From: Clostridia bacterium
GTDB lineage: Bacteria; Bacillota; Clostridia; Christensenellales; CAG-138
NCBI GenBank assembly: GCA_030526425.1
Contig: JAUNCT010000008.1
Coordinates: forward strand, 16,385 to 80,384
Reading direction: 5' to 3'
Length of the DNA stretch: 64,000 bases
Shown here: piece by piece, positions 52,253 to 63,867 of the stretch
Layout of the letters: each line of letters starts with the position of its first letter
How positions within the stretch are numbered: the stretch's first letter is position 1
Made by a program: the position numbers and the translations under genes
Notes under the pieces: generated by a model
Told to the model about the DNA's origin: nothing
The model's input: only the letters and a program-made list of their open reading frames with translations
Databases searched by the model: none

Positions 52253-52965
52253 TCGAGTTCATACAGTACGCTGGCGAGCATCGCGGGGCCTGCGGTCTCC
52301 GTACGGAGGATGCGCGCGCCCAGCGAAACGGGCACGGCGCCCTTGGCTTTCAGCATACCGACCTCACTTTCTTCCAAGCCCCCTTCGGGACCGATGACCA
52401 GCGCGATGCGCGTGCCCGGGTTCCCGGAGCGGAGGGCGTTTTTCAGGGTGACGCCGTGTTCGTCCTCATAGGCGACGAGCACGGTGTCGAAATCGTTCAC
52501 GGGGATATTGTCGGGGGAGACGGGCGGCAGCACCTTGGGGATGCGCCCGCGGCGGCTCTGCTTTGCGGCTTCGAAGGCGACCCTGCGGTAGCGCACGAGC
52601 TTTTTCTCGTAATCGCCCTTCGGGACGGCGACGCAGCGCGCGAACGTGACCGGGACGACCGCGGCAACGCCGAGCTCGGTGCATTTCTGCACGATGTTTT
52701 CGGTCTTTCCCGTTTTCGGGATGCCCTGGAACAGCGTGACGCGGATGGGGGATTCCGTCGGCGCGGGGTGCTCGTCGGACAGGGTGAGCGTCACCTCGCT
52801 CTCGGAAACGGATGCGATCGTGCCGAGCCAGTCCGTGCCCCGCCCGTCGCAAACGGAAACAAGGTCCCCCTGCTTGAGACGGAGGACCTTACGGATGTGC
52901 TTCACATCCTCGCCGGTGATCCTTGCGGTGTCGCCGGTGATGTCTTCGGTGAAAAAGCGGTTCAT
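52249..52965 (-). CDS. rsmE: 16S rRNA m3U1498 methyltransferase RsmE
   Basis: RsmE methylates N3 of U1498 in 16S rRNA. The 238-residue protein has the PUA-like N-terminal domain (NRFFTEDITGDTARITGEDVKHIRKVLRLKQGD) and a SPOUT domain with QGIPKTGKTENIVQKCTELGVAAVVPV and the knot-forming IALVIGPEGGLEESEVGMLKAKGAVPVSLGARILRTETA. prmA-rsmE-mtaB is a common order in Firmicutes. Both ends overlap neighbours by four bases. Confidence 0.96.
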   Translation of the reverse strand: MNRFFTEDITGDTARITGEDVKHIRKVLRLKQGDLVSVCDGRGTDWLGTIASVSESEVTLTLSDEHPAPTESPIRVTLFQGIPKTGKTENIVQKCTELGVAAVVPVTFARCVAVPKGDYEKKLVRYRRVAFEAAKQSRRGRIPKVLPPVSPDNIPVNDFDTVLVAYEDEHGVTLKNALRSGNPGTRIALVIGPEGGLEESEVGMLKAKGAVPVSLGARILRTETAGPAMLASVLYELE

Positions 52966-53927
52966 GCGCGGCTCAGGATGGCGTTCCAGCCTTCGGCGGA
53001 ATGCGTTTCCTCCACGGTGAAGCCCGCGGCTTTCAGTGCCGCGAGGACCTCGTCGAGGCGCTCGTCGATGATGCCGGAAACGATGAAGGGCGTGCCCTTC
53101 TTGGCGTAGCCGATCGCGATCGGGGCGAGGCGGATGATGACGTCCGCGACGATGTTCGCGACGATCACGTCGTATTTCCCCGCGATGGCGGTCTTGAGGC
53201 GCTCGTCCGACAGCACGTCGCCGATCTCGATGCGGTAATGCTCGGTGCCGAGCCCGTTCATCGCGGCGTTCTCACGGGCGATGCGGTCGGCGATCGGGTC
53301 GATGTCCACGGCGACCGCGTCCTTCGCGCCGAGCAGGAGCGAGGCGATCGACAGGATGCCGCTGCCGCAGCCGAGGTCGAGCACGTCCTGACCGGGGGCG
53401 ACGAGCTGCTCGAGGAACTCGAGGCACATGCGCGTCGTGTGGTGCGCGCCCGTGCCGAAGGCCATGCCGGGGTCGAGCTTCAGGACCGTGCGGTCGCCTG
53501 CGGATTCCGGCTTCTCCTCCCAGCTCGGAAGCACCAGCAGGCGGGAGCCGATCTCGAGGGGCTTGTAATATTTCTTCCAGTTGTTCGCCCAGTCTTCCTC
53601 GTCGCGGATGCAGACGCTCATTTCGAGCGAGCCGAGATCGAAGCCGAGGTCGAGCCCCTTCAGCCTGCGGATCGCTTCCTCCGCCGCGTCGAGCACGGGC
53701 TTGTTTTCGGGGACGACCGCAAGGTAAGACTTGACACAGGGCGTGTCGGTGCCGATCTTGTCCATGTCGGCAAAGTCCCAGTACAGCGCGCTGTCGTTCA
53801 AAAAGGCAGCCGCCTGTTCACGGCTTTCCTCGATGGAAAAGCCGGACAACCCGGCGCTCGTCAAAGCGCCGCAAACGGGCTCTGCGCCCGCGTCCGTCGT
53901 GAAGACGGTGATTTCATACCATTTCAT
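52962..53927 (-). CDS. prmA: Ribosomal protein L11 methyltransferase PrmA
   Basis: PrmA trimethylates ribosomal protein L11. The protein is 321 residues. The N-terminal domain begins WYEITVFTTDAGAEPVCGALTSAGLSGFSIEE; NNWKKYYKPLEIGSRLLVLPSWEE is the linker; the SAM-binding domain has LDPGMAFGTGAHHTTRMCLEFLE, VLDLGCGSGILSIASLLLGA and VANIVADVIIRLAP. I chose the ATG at 53927; the frame is open to 53954 but the family begins MKWYEI. No ribosome site precedes it, and a good promoter sits so close that the message may have no leader. Confidence 0.96.
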   Translation of the reverse strand: MKWYEITVFTTDAGAEPVCGALTSAGLSGFSIEESREQAAAFLNDSALYWDFADMDKIGTDTPCVKSYLAVVPENKPVLDAAEEAIRRLKGLDLGFDLGSLEMSVCIRDEEDWANNWKKYYKPLEIGSRLLVLPSWEEKPESAGDRTVLKLDPGMAFGTGAHHTTRMCLEFLEQLVAPGQDVLDLGCGSGILSIASLLLGAKDAVAVDIDPIADRIARENAAMNGLGTEHYRIEIGDVLSDERLKTAIAGKYDVIVANIVADVIIRLAPIAIGYAKKGTPFIVSGIIDERLDEVLAALKAAGFTVEETHSAEGWNAILSRA

Positions 53928-53935
53928 GCTATAAT
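53927..53935 (+). promoter_or_regulatory. Extended -10 promoter of comEC
   Basis: TGC-TATAAT on the plus strand (53927-53935) is a consensus extended -10, starting transcription near 53942. It shares bases 53934-53935 with the minus-strand prmA -10 and overlaps the prmA start codon. Confidence 0.55.
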
Positions 53936-53962
53936 CATAATATGTTTCGCGCAAACTCTCAA
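53934..53962 (-). promoter_or_regulatory. prmA promoter predicted to give a leaderless transcript
   Basis: On the minus strand, TTGAGA (53962-53957), a 17-base spacer and TATGAT (53939-53934). Only six bases separate the -10 from the prmA ATG (53927), so the expected start is at or next to the A of ATG. Confidence 0.7.
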
Positions 53963-53970
53963 GTGCGCAA

Positions 53971-55179
53971 TTGCAAAATGAATCGGTGACAAAAGTGACA
54001 AAGCTTCAAATTCCGTTCGCGCTGCGCCCCATGACCGCGCTCGCGCTCGGTTTTCTCGGCGGATGCCTGCTTCCGGCGGTGGGGACGCCCGTGCTTGCGG
54101 CGGTGCTTGCCGTGTGCGCGGCCCTTGCCGCTTGGGGCGTTCTGTCGGGCAGGACGAAAACGGCGCTCTTTCTGACGGGCGTTCTGTTCGGTGCGCTCCG
54201 CGCGCTGTTTCCGCCCCTGAACCTGCCCGCCGCGGCCGCGGAACGCGTTTCGGGCATCGCCCGGACGGTGGGGGAGCGGACCGACGCGCTGTTTCCCGCA
54301 TTCCCCGGGGTGGCGCGCGGCATGCTTTTGGGCGGACGGAACGCGGCGGTCGACCCCGCGCTGAAGGAACGGCTCTACGCCGTGGGCATCGGACATCTGC
54401 TCGCGGTATCGGGACTCCACGTGAGCGTGCTCGCGGGGTGCATCCTCAAGGTCTGGCGCGTGGGCGCGCCGAAGCTCCGTTTCGTTTGCCTTATGGCGTT
54501 CCTCGCGGGGTACTGCATCCTTACGGGCGGCGCGCCGAGCGTGATCCGCGCTTCGGTCATGCTGCTGTACGCGACGCCGCTCGCGCTGCCGCCGCATCGC
54601 AGGGACAGCATGGTCTCGCTGTCGCTCGCGCTCATCACCGTGCTGCTGTTCGACCCCGCCGCCGCGGGAGGCGCGGGCTTTCTGCTGTCGTTCACGGCGG
54701 TCGCGGGGATCCTCCTGCTGGACGGACCGCTGACCCGCAATACCGCGTTTCTGCCCTACCGTCTGCGGTCGGGGCTTGCGGTGAGCGTCGCCGCAGTGCT
54801 CGGCACGCTGCCCGTTTCGGTCTCCTTTTTCGGGGAGGTCAGCGCCGTCGGCGTGCTCGCGAACCTCATCATCCTGCCGCTGGTGCCGTTCTTTCTCATC
54901 CCCGCGTTCGGCTGCGTGGTGCTGTCTTGCATTGCGCCCGGGCTTGCCGCCTGCATCGCCCAGTTTCCCCAAGGCGTGCTTTGGGCGATCCTGACGTTGG
55001 CGGACGCCGGCGGGAATACCATGATGCGCATCGCCGCGCCGGGGGCGTTGGCGTGCGTGTGCTATTATGCGGCGATGCTCGCCGTTTCCGACTGCTGCCG
55101 ACTGACGCCGAAACGCAAGGTGCTTGCCGCCGCGGCGTGCGCCGTGACCTGCACGGTGCTGTGGACCGCGGGGCTTTGA
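53971..55179 (+). CDS. comEC: ComEC/Rec2-family protein, competence domain only
   Basis: This is a membrane protein of up to 402 residues with about ten hydrophobic segments. The competence domain is clear: GIGHLLAVSGLHVSVLAG, GGAPSVIRASVMLLYA, and FGEVSAVGVLANLIILPLVPFFLIP. Full ComEC is about 750 residues, with an N-terminal OB-like domain and a C-terminal metallo-beta-lactamase-like domain; both are absent here, and the downstream DNA shows no remnant. Short forms occur in other Clostridia. It may still form a DNA channel. The start is uncertain: TTG 53971, GTG 53986 or GTG 53995, none with a clear ribosome site. The comEC-holA order is typical of Firmicutes. Confidence 0.88.
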   Translation: MQNESVTKVTKLQIPFALRPMTALALGFLGGCLLPAVGTPVLAAVLAVCAALAAWGVLSGRTKTALFLTGVLFGALRALFPPLNLPAAAAERVSGIARTVGERTDALFPAFPGVARGMLLGGRNAAVDPALKERLYAVGIGHLLAVSGLHVSVLAGCILKVWRVGAPKLRFVCLMAFLAGYCILTGGAPSVIRASVMLLYATPLALPPHRRDSMVSLSLALITVLLFDPAAAGGAGFLLSFTAVAGILLLDGPLTRNTAFLPYRLRSGLAVSVAAVLGTLPVSVSFFGEVSAVGVLANLIILPLVPFFLIPAFGCVVLSCIAPGLAACIAQFPQGVLWAILTLADAGGNTMMRIAAPGALACVCYYAAMLAVSDCCRLTPKRKVLAAAACAVTCTVLWTAGL

Positions 55180-55204
55180 TGCCGCCGACCCGAAAAACTT
55201 ACCG

Positions 55205-55250
55205 AAATGCCGTATCCCGGACACGATCCCGTGCACGGGGCGGCATTTTT
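55205..55250 (+). terminator. Terminator after comEC
   Basis: AAATGCCG (55205-55212) pairs with CGGCATTT (55241-55248), with an inner CCCGTGCACGGG hairpin (55228-55239), followed by a T-run. Confidence 0.7.
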
Positions 55251-55252
55251 TG

Positions 55253-55261
55253 TGTTATACT
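55253..55261 (+). promoter_or_regulatory. Extended -10 immediately before holA
   Basis: TGT-TATACT (55253-55261) lies eight bases before the holA ATG. A start at the usual distance would leave zero to three leader bases. No -35 is visible, and no ribosome site precedes the ATG. Confidence 0.45.
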
Positions 55262-55269
55262 GAAATACT

Positions 55270-56267
55270 ATGGATGAGAATGTTTTCAGAGAAAGATTGG
55301 CCAAAAGAGACCTCGGCGGCATGTGGCTGCTGTATGGTCCGGAGCGGTATGCCCTGCACACCTACCTGATGCAGCTGCTGAAGCTGCCGGGAGAGTCCAT
55401 GCGCGAAATGAACACGACGCGACTCGATGCGCCGAACGCGGAACAGATCCGCACGGCGGCGGACGCGCTGCCCTTCTTCGACGACCTGCGCGTGGTCGTT
55501 TGCGAAAAGACGGACCCGGACACGGTCGCCGCCATCGCGGAGAAGCCGGAGCGCATCCCGGAGACGACGGTGCTCGCGTTCGTCCACTACGGCAAGCTGC
55601 GGGCGGATTCCGCCATGCTCAAGCCTTTCAAAAAGGCGGGGCGCGATGTGCTCATCGACGTGCGGTCCGAGGCGCAGGCAAAGCGCTTTTTGGACGACCG
55701 CGTGCGCAGGAGCGGCGCCCTGTTCAAATACGAAGCCATCGAAACGCTGCTCGAACGGCGGGGGACGGACCTTGCGCAGCTCGAGAGCGATATCGGCGTG
55801 CTCTCCTGCATCCACGGCGACGGCGCGCCCGTCACGGCGGAGGATGTGAAGCGGTACGTCCCGGAAAAGACGGAAAACAAATCGTGGGACCTGCTCGCGC
55901 GGTTCCTCAACGGCGATATGGGCGGGGGCTTGCGCATGTACCGGCAGATGCTCATGGACGACCCGAAGTGCGAGTTCATGATCCTCGGGTATGTGGAAAA
56001 GCGCGTCGCGCAGATGATCGAGGTGCAGTCGATGCTCCGCATGCGCATGAGCGAAAAGGAGATCGGCGACGAAACGGGCGTGAAGGGCTACAGCCTGACG
56101 AGCCTGATCCGCGACGCGAAGAAGGCGGACCCGGCGATGCTGCGCCGCGCGCTCGAAGAGCTGACCATGGCCGATTACCGCATCAAGTCCGGCCGGCGCG
56201 GCTCGCAGGACGCGCTGTTCATGGCGTTTGCGGAGGGATTCTCGCGCGACGGAAAGAAGGAAAAACG

Positions 56268-56271
<4 letters not shown>
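55270..56271 (+). CDS. holA: DNA polymerase III subunit delta
   Basis: HolA is the clamp-loader subunit that opens the sliding clamp. The protein is 333 residues with the family's start [22 protein letters not shown] (a degenerate P-loop region), [15 protein letters not shown], and the C-terminal helical collar ([41 protein letters not shown], then [12 protein letters not shown]). Position after comEC is conserved across Firmicutes. The stop overlaps uvrB by four bases. There is no ribosome site, and a -10 sits just before the start. Confidence 0.95.
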
Positions 56272-58292
<2,021 letters not shown>

Positions 58293-58320
58293 GAACATCA
58301 ACAGGAGAGATCCTTTATTC

Positions 58321-61149
58321 ATGAAAGACATCGTTATCCGGGGTGCGCGTGAGCACAACCTCAAAAACATCGACCTGACCATCCCGCGCGACAAGCTCGT
58401 CGTGTTCACGGGGCTTTCGGGCAGCGGCAAATCCAGCCTTGCCTTCGACACCATCTACGCCGAGGGTCAGCGGCGCTATGTCGAGAGCCTGTCGAGCTAC
58501 GCCCGTATGTTCCTCGGGCAGATGGAAAAGCCCGACATCGACTCGATCGACGGACTGTCGCCCGCCATCTCCATCGACCAGAAGAGCACCAGCAACAACC
58601 CGCGTTCGACCGTGGGCACGGTGACGGAGATCCACGACTACCTGCGACTGCTGTACGCCCGCTGCGGCACCCCGCACTGCCCGAAATGCGGCAGGGAGAT
58701 CGAACGGCAGACGATCGACCAAGTGACCGACCGCGTGATGCAGATGCCCGAGGGCACCCGCATCCAGATCATGGCGCCCTGCGTCCGCGGGCGCAAGGGC
58801 GAGCACAAGAAGGTCTTCGAGGAGCTGCGCCGCGACGGCTATGTCCGCGCGCGCGTCGACGGCACCGTGTACGACCTTGCCGAGGTGCCGGAGCTCGACA
58901 AAAAGTTCAAGCACAGCATCGAAGCGGTCATCGACCGCCTCGTCGTCAAGCCGGAGATCGCCGGGCGCCTGTCCGACTCGCTCGAAAACGCGTTCCGCCT
59001 CGGCAGCAATCTCGCGCTCGTCGCCGTGCAGGGCGGGGAGGAGATCCTCTTCTCGCAGAATTACGCCTGCCCGGATTGCGGCATCGACCTCGAGGAGCTC
59101 ACGCCGCGCATGTTCTCCTTCAACAACCCCTTCGGCGCCTGCCCGCACTGCTCGGGTCTCGGCACGCTGAAGAAGGCCGATCCGGAGCTCATCGTGCCCG
59201 ACCCCTCGCTGTCACTGGCGGAAGGCGCGATCGACGTGCCGGGCTGGAACAGCGCATCGAAGGGCTCCATCGCCGGTATGTATTTCAATGCGCTGTGCGC
59301 GCGCTACGGCGCCGATATGAAGACGCCCTACAAGGACCTGCCGAAGGAGATGCAGCACGTTATCCTGTACGGCACGGGCAAGGAGCGCCTCCGCGTCGAG
59401 TACGAAAAGGAATACGGGCGCGGCAGCTTCGACCAGCCCTTCGAGGGCATCGCGGTGTCGCTCGAGCGGCGTTACCGCGAATCGAACTCCGATGCCATGA
59501 AGGCGGATTACGAACAGTACATGTCCGAAACGCCCTGCCCCGAGTGCAAGGGCAAGCGCCTCAAGAAGGAGAGCCTCGGCGTGACCGTGGGCGGCAAGAA
59601 CATCGCGGAGCTGTCGGACATGCCGATCTCGGCGATCCGCCCCTTCCTCTCGGAGATCGTGCTCACGGAGACCCAGCGCATGATCGCCGCGGGCATCCTC
59701 AAGGAGATCGACAACCGCATCGGTTTCCTGGTCAACGTCGGTCTCGGGTACCTCACGCTGTCTCGCGCCGCGGCGACGCTTTCCGGCGGCGAAGCCCAGC
59801 GCATCCGCCTCGCGACGCAGATCGGCAGCGGGCTGATGGGCGTGCTGTACATCCTCGACGAGCCGAGCATCGGTCTGCACCAGCGCGACAACGGGCGCCT
59901 GCTGAACGCCCTGAAGAAGATGCGCGACCTCGGCAATACGCTCATCGTCGTCGAACACGATGAGGAGACCATCCGCAGCGCGGACTATGTCGTGGATATC
60001 GGACCCGGCGCGGGCGCGGCGGGCGGCAACGTCGTCGCGAAGGGCACCCCGGAGGAGATCGCCGCCTGCGAAGCCTCCGTGACGGGACAGTACCTTTCGG
60101 GCAGGAAGACCATCGCGGTGCCGGAAACGAGAAGAGCCGGCAACGGCAACTTCCTCACCGTGCGCGGCGCGCGGGCGAACAACCTCAAGAACGTGAGCGT
60201 GAAGTTCCCGCTCGGCACCTTCACCTGTGTGACGGGCGTTTCCGGCAGCGGCAAATCCTCCCTCGTGAACGAGATCGTCAAAAAGACCTTGCTCAGGGAG
60301 CTCAACCGCGCGCACACGCACCCCGGCGACTGCGACGGCATCGACGGCATCGGCGCGCTGGACAAGATCATCGACATCGACCAGAGCCCCATCGGGCGCA
60401 CGCCGCGCAGCAACCCCGCGACCTACACGGGGCTGTTCGACCTCATCCGCGAGGTGTTCGCCGGTACGCAGGACGCAAAGGTGCGCGGCTATTCGAACGG
60501 GCGCTTCTCCTTCAACGTGAAGGGCGGGCGCTGCGAAGCCTGCCGCGGCGACGGCATCCTGAAGATCGAGATGCATTTCCTGCCGGATATCTACGTGCCC
60601 TGCGAGGTGTGCGGCGGCAAGCGCTACAACCGCGAGACCCTCGAGGTGCGCTATAAGGGCAAGACCATTTACGATGTGCTCGAAATGACCGTGGAGGAAG
60701 CTTACAAGTTCTTCGCGCCCCTGCCGCGGCTGAAGCGCAAGCTGCAGACGCTGATGGACGTCGGTCTCGGCTATGTGAAGCTCGGGCAGCCCTCCACCCA
60801 GCTGTCGGGCGGCGAAGCGCAACGCGTGAAACTCGCGACGGAGCTTTCGCGGCGGGATACGGGCCGCACGCTGTACGTGCTCGACGAGCCGACGACGGGT
60901 CTGCACACCGACGACGTGAACCACCTCATCGGGATCCTGCAACGGCTCGTGGACGGCGGCAGCTCGGTGCTCGTCATCGAACACAACCTCGATGTCATCA
61001 AAACGGCGGACTGGATCGTCGACCTCGGACCCGAGGGCGGCGACGGCGGCGGAACGATCGTGGCGGAGGGTACGCCGGAGCAGGTCGCCAAAGTCCCCGG
61101 CAGCTTTACGGGCATGTACCTGAACGACATGCTCTTCGGAAAGGAGTGA
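58321..61149 (+). CDS. uvrA: Excinuclease ABC subunit A
   Basis: UvrA is the damage-recognition ABC ATPase of nucleotide excision repair. The protein is 942 residues. Both halves are complete: [38 protein letters not shown] (Walker A 1), zinc module [10 protein letters not shown] and CPDCG...[27 protein letters not shown], then [14 protein letters not shown] (Walker A 2), zinc module CEACRGDG...[28 protein letters not shown] and [11 protein letters not shown]. It follows uvrB by 28 bases with AACAGGAGAG before its ATG. uvrB-uvrA order is the Firmicutes norm. Confidence 0.98.
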   Translation: MKDIVIRGAREHNLKNIDLTIPRDKLVVFTGLSGSGKSSLAFDTIYAEGQRRYVESLSSYARMFLGQMEKPDIDSIDGLSPAISIDQKSTSNNPRSTVGTVTEIHDYLRLLYARCGTPHCPKCGREIERQTIDQVTDRVMQMPEGTRIQIMAPCVRGRKGEHKKVFEELRRDGYVRARVDGTVYDLAEVPELDKKFKHSIEAVIDRLVVKPEIAGRLSDSLENAFRLGSNLALVAVQGGEEILFSQNYACPDCGIDLEELTPRMFSFNNPFGACPHCSGLGTLKKADPELIVPDPSLSLAEGAIDVPGWNSASKGSIAGMYFNALCARYGADMKTPYKDLPKEMQHVILYGTGKERLRVEYEKEYGRGSFDQPFEGIAVSLERRYRESNSDAMKADYEQYMSETPCPECKGKRLKKESLGVTVGGKNIAELSDMPISAIRPFLSEIVLTETQRMIAAGILKEIDNRIGFLVNVGLGYLTLSRAAATLSGGEAQRIRLATQIGSGLMGVLYILDEPSIGLHQRDNGRLLNALKKMRDLGNTLIVVEHDEETIRSADYVVDIGPGAGAAGGNVVAKGTPEEIAACEASVTGQYLSGRKTIAVPETRRAGNGNFLTVRGARANNLKNVSVKFPLGTFTCVTGVSGSGKSSLVNEIVKKTLLRELNRAHTHPGDCDGIDGIGALDKIIDIDQSPIGRTPRSNPATYTGLFDLIREVFAGTQDAKVRGYSNGRFSFNVKGGRCEACRGDGILKIEMHFLPDIYVPCEVCGGKRYNRETLEVRYKGKTIYDVLEMTVEEAYKFFAPLPRLKRKLQTLMDVGLGYVKLGQPSTQLSGGEAQRVKLATELSRRDTGRTLYVLDEPTTGLHTDDVNHLIGILQRLVDGGSSVLVIEHNLDVIKTADWIVDLGPEGGDGGGTIVAEGTPEQVAKVPGSFTGMYLNDMLFGKE

Positions 61150-61153
61150 AACC

Positions 61154-62002
61154 GTGTATACCCGTTGGCGTTTGTATATCCTTGCGGTGTTCGCCGTCGC
61201 GTTGGCGGCGTGCATCCTGCTGATCGCCGTGCTGCGAAAGCACGGGCACAAGATCTCCGCTTTTCAGGGGACGCTGTTCACCGTGGGCGCGATGCTCACC
61301 CTCGAGACCGTGATCATCATGGGGTTGTCGAACTTCAACCTCGGCGTCATCATGCCGGCGCTGCTCGGCGTGCCGATGATCCTGCTGGCGCCGCTGGTGC
61401 CGCACATGGACCACGGCTTCCTCCGGGCGCTCAAGTGGTTCGCGGTCGCGGGGTATTCCGCGGCGGCAGTGCTGTTCGCGGTGTGCGGCTTCCTCATGCT
61501 GTCCGCACAGCACGGCGCGAAGGACACCGATGCGGATGTCGTGATCGTTCTCGGCGCGGCGGTGCACGGTGAGAAGGTCACCTGGGTGCTCGAAAACCGC
61601 CTGGAGACCGCGAAGGAATTCCTCGAGGCGCACCCGGATGCGGTGTGCGTCGTTTCGGGCGGGCAGGGACCCGGTGAAAGCGTGACGGAGGGCTCCGCCA
61701 TGAAGAAGTACCTTGTGGAACGCGGCGTTCCCGCGGAGCGCATCTATGCGGAGGAGAAGGCAACGAGTACGCCGGAGAACTTCCGCTACGCGATGGAGAT
61801 CGTCGAAAACGAGATCGGCACCGGGAAGAAGATCGCCTTCGTGACGACGGATTTCCACGTGTACCGTGCGGGTCGCGTCGCACGGGCGCAGGGACTGGAA
61901 GCGAAGGGCATCGCCGCACCGGACGTCTGGTACCTCCGGCTGAACAACTTCCTCCGCGAATGCGTCGGCATCTTCGGATACGCCGTGACCGGCAGGTTCT
62001 GA
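61154..62002 (+). CDS. YdcF-like membrane protein (DUF218)
   Basis: This is a 282-residue protein with four hydrophobic N-terminal segments and a DUF218 domain from about residue 126: ADVVIVLGAAVHGEKVTWVLENRLETAKEFL, CVVSGGQGPGESVTEGSAMKKYLVERGVPAERIYAEEKATST.ENF, and VTTDFHVYRAGRVARAQGL. The conserved glycine and the acidic and arginine positions suit SanA/YdcF proteins, of which ElyC acts on cell-envelope lipid carriers; the function is otherwise unknown. The GTG at 61154 has AAGGAGTG before it, overlapping the uvrA end. Confidence 0.9.
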   Translation: MYTRWRLYILAVFAVALAACILLIAVLRKHGHKISAFQGTLFTVGAMLTLETVIIMGLSNFNLGVIMPALLGVPMILLAPLVPHMDHGFLRALKWFAVAGYSAAAVLFAVCGFLMLSAQHGAKDTDADVVIVLGAAVHGEKVTWVLENRLETAKEFLEAHPDAVCVVSGGQGPGESVTEGSAMKKYLVERGVPAERIYAEEKATSTPENFRYAMEIVENEIGTGKKIAFVTTDFHVYRAGRVARAQGLEAKGIAAPDVWYLRLNNFLRECVGIFGYAVTGRF

Positions 62003-62034
62003 GCTGCGGCGTGCGGTGACGAAAGGAAAGGGAA

Positions 62035-63678
62035 ATGGAAGGGAAAAAGAACGCGGCCGTGCGTTGGCTGTGCGCCCTTGCCGTGCTGGCGGCGTTTGCC
62101 GTTTTCGCGCTGTGCGCGGCGGCGGGGCTCGTGATGACGTGCTCGATCGACCCCGAGGTCTACTGGAACGAAACGATCCTCTACAAAATCGACAACATCG
62201 CGGTGAACCTCGCCGTGCTTGCGGCGGTGACCGCCGCCGGCGTGTACCTGTTCGGCATCCGGAAGGTCGTGCCGCGTGAACGCACGGTCACGGCGGTTTC
62301 CGCGGTTTCGCTTGCGGCGACGTTCGCGCTGGGCGTCGTGTGGGTGGCGCTGGTCAAGTGCGTGCCGGAATTCGACAGCCATTACGTCAGCCGCGCGGCG
62401 GCGATGGCGAGCCGCAACGACTGGACGGGCTTCGGCGGACTTGCCGAGGCGCTGACCTACGCGCGGGAGCTCGTGCCCACGGAAACGGATTATTTTGTCC
62501 GCTTCCCGTTCCAGCTCGGGTTCGTGACGATCCTCGAGGGGTTGCAGCGCCTGTTCGGGGCGGAGAACTGGGTCGCGCTCGGCTGTGTGAACGCGGCGTG
62601 CCTCACGCTCGGGTATGCGGCGCTGCTCGATTGCGCGAAAACGCTGTACGCCGATACGCGCGTGCGGCTGGTGACGGCGCTGCTCCCGCTGCTGTTTTTG
62701 CAGGGACCGCTGTTTTGCACCTTCGTGTACGGCAACCTGTTCGGCTTCGGCTTCATGATGGTCGCGGTCGCGCTGTTCCTCCGTTGGATGAAGGGCGCGC
62801 GTGCCGCGGTGCTCATCCCGGCGGCGCTGTGTGCCGCGCTCGCGGTGCTCGCAAAGCCCAACTACTGGATCTTCGTCGTCGCGCTCGGCATCGTTGCGCT
62901 GCTGCACTGCATCCGCACGAAGAAGTTCGCCGGGCTTGCGATGGTGCTGGTCGCGGTGGTGCTCGGCACGGGCGGGCTCCGGCTGTGCACGGCGCGCTAT
63001 GAACAGAAGGCGGGGACGACCTTCGGCGCGGGCACCCCGCAGAGCGCATGGCTCGCGATGGGCATGCACGGCAGCTACATGGCGCCCGGCTGGTACAACG
63101 GCTACACGTCGCACATCTTCCGCGATGCGGATTACGAACCCCGAAAGGCAAAGGAACTCATCGCCAGCGATCTCGGCGAGAACCTTTCCAAAATGAAGAA
63201 CCCCGTGTATGCTGCCGCATTCTTCGGAAGAAAGTTCTTGAGCCAGTTCGAAGAGACCTCGTTCGAGTCGGTCTTCGTGTCGAAGGACGCGCAGAACGGA
63301 CGCCCCGTGCCGGAACTCGTTTCGTGGGTGTACGGCAGGGGAGAGCAGGGACTGCTGCGGTATTTCGACCAGGTCATGCAGCTCGTGTACGTGTTCGCGG
63401 CGTGGGCGCTGTGGAAGCTGTTCCGCACGATGTCGAAGCGACCCGCTCCGGGTGCGGAGCCGCAAGGTCCGGACGCGCCGCCCGCGGCGCTGCTGCCGGT
63501 GATCCTCCTCGGCGGTTTTTTGTACCACATGCTGTTCGAAGGGAAGAGCCAGTACATCCTCGTGTACATCCCGCTGCTGTTCCCCTTTGCGGGTGCCGGC
63601 TTCATCGCAGCGGCTGACGCGCTCGCGCAAAAGCGCGAAAAACGCCGGGAGGGACGTTCGTCCCGGAAGGCACAATAA
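62035..63678 (+). CDS. Multi-pass membrane protein, GT-C glycosyltransferase-like
   Basis: This is a 547-residue protein with about ten to twelve hydrophobic segments. The first external loop contains CVPEFDSHYVSRAAAMASRNDW, a D-x-H-Y variant of the GT-C catalytic loop, followed by TDYFVRFPFQLGFVTILEGLQRLFGA (the YP/FPFQLGF pattern of the PMT/GT39 superfamily). A soluble insertion of about 100 residues (GMHGSYMAPGWYNGYTSHIFRDADYEPRKAKELIASDLGENL) lies before the last segments. A basic tail (KREKRREGRSSRKAQ) ends it. It shares general logic, not close sequence, with the three proteins at 22410-27791. The start at 62035 follows GAAAGGAAAGGG. Confidence 0.82.
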   Translation: MEGKKNAAVRWLCALAVLAAFAVFALCAAAGLVMTCSIDPEVYWNETILYKIDNIAVNLAVLAAVTAAGVYLFGIRKVVPRERTVTAVSAVSLAATFALGVVWVALVKCVPEFDSHYVSRAAAMASRNDWTGFGGLAEALTYARELVPTETDYFVRFPFQLGFVTILEGLQRLFGAENWVALGCVNAACLTLGYAALLDCAKTLYADTRVRLVTALLPLLFLQGPLFCTFVYGNLFGFGFMMVAVALFLRWMKGARAAVLIPAALCAALAVLAKPNYWIFVVALGIVALLHCIRTKKFAGLAMVLVAVVLGTGGLRLCTARYEQKAGTTFGAGTPQSAWLAMGMHGSYMAPGWYNGYTSHIFRDADYEPRKAKELIASDLGENLSKMKNPVYAAAFFGRKFLSQFEETSFESVFVSKDAQNGRPVPELVSWVYGRGEQGLLRYFDQVMQLVYVFAAWALWKLFRTMSKRPAPGAEPQGPDAPPAALLPVILLGGFLYHMLFEGKSQYILVYIPLLFPFAGAGFIAAADALAQKREKRREGRSSRKAQ

Positions 63679-63705
63679 TATAAACGGATGATTCCGCGCA
63701 GGCGC

Positions 63706-63734
63706 TTGACACCCGCGCGGAATCCAGTTAAAAT
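63706..63734 (+). promoter_or_regulatory. Promoter of tRNA-Gly (and probably tuf)
   Basis: TTGACA (63706-63711), a 17-base spacer and TAAAAT (63729-63734), about 17 bases before the mature tRNA end. Confidence 0.85.
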
Positions 63735-63757
63735 AGTTGTTGCTACTATGGAAGTGC

Positions 63758-63831
63758 GCGGGTGTAGCTCAATGGCAGAGCATCGGCTTCCCAAGCCGAC
63801 AACGTGGGTTCGATTCCCATCACCCGCTCCA
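63758..63831 (+). tRNA. tRNA-Gly (anticodon CCC)
   Basis: The 74-base cloverleaf is complete: acceptor GCGGGTG (63758-63764) with CACCCGC (63821-63827), D stem GCTC/GAGC, anticodon stem TCGGC/GCCGA, loop TTCCCAA with anticodon CCC at 63790-63792, a four-base variable loop, T stem GTGGG/CCCAT with TTCGATT loop, discriminator T and an encoded CCA. It reads GGG glycine codons. It stands directly before tuf with no terminator in the 93-base gap, so a tRNA-tuf transcript is likely, as in E. coli glyT-thrT-tufB. Confidence 0.97.
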
Positions 63832-63867
63832 AACACCCCCGTGGTGGCAAAAATACTGCCCGCTGCC

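Noticed and set aside
55323..56267. 315-residue N-terminal extension of UvrB
   Set aside because: UvrB starts MNEFKLV at 56268, matching the family; the rest is a shadow of holA.
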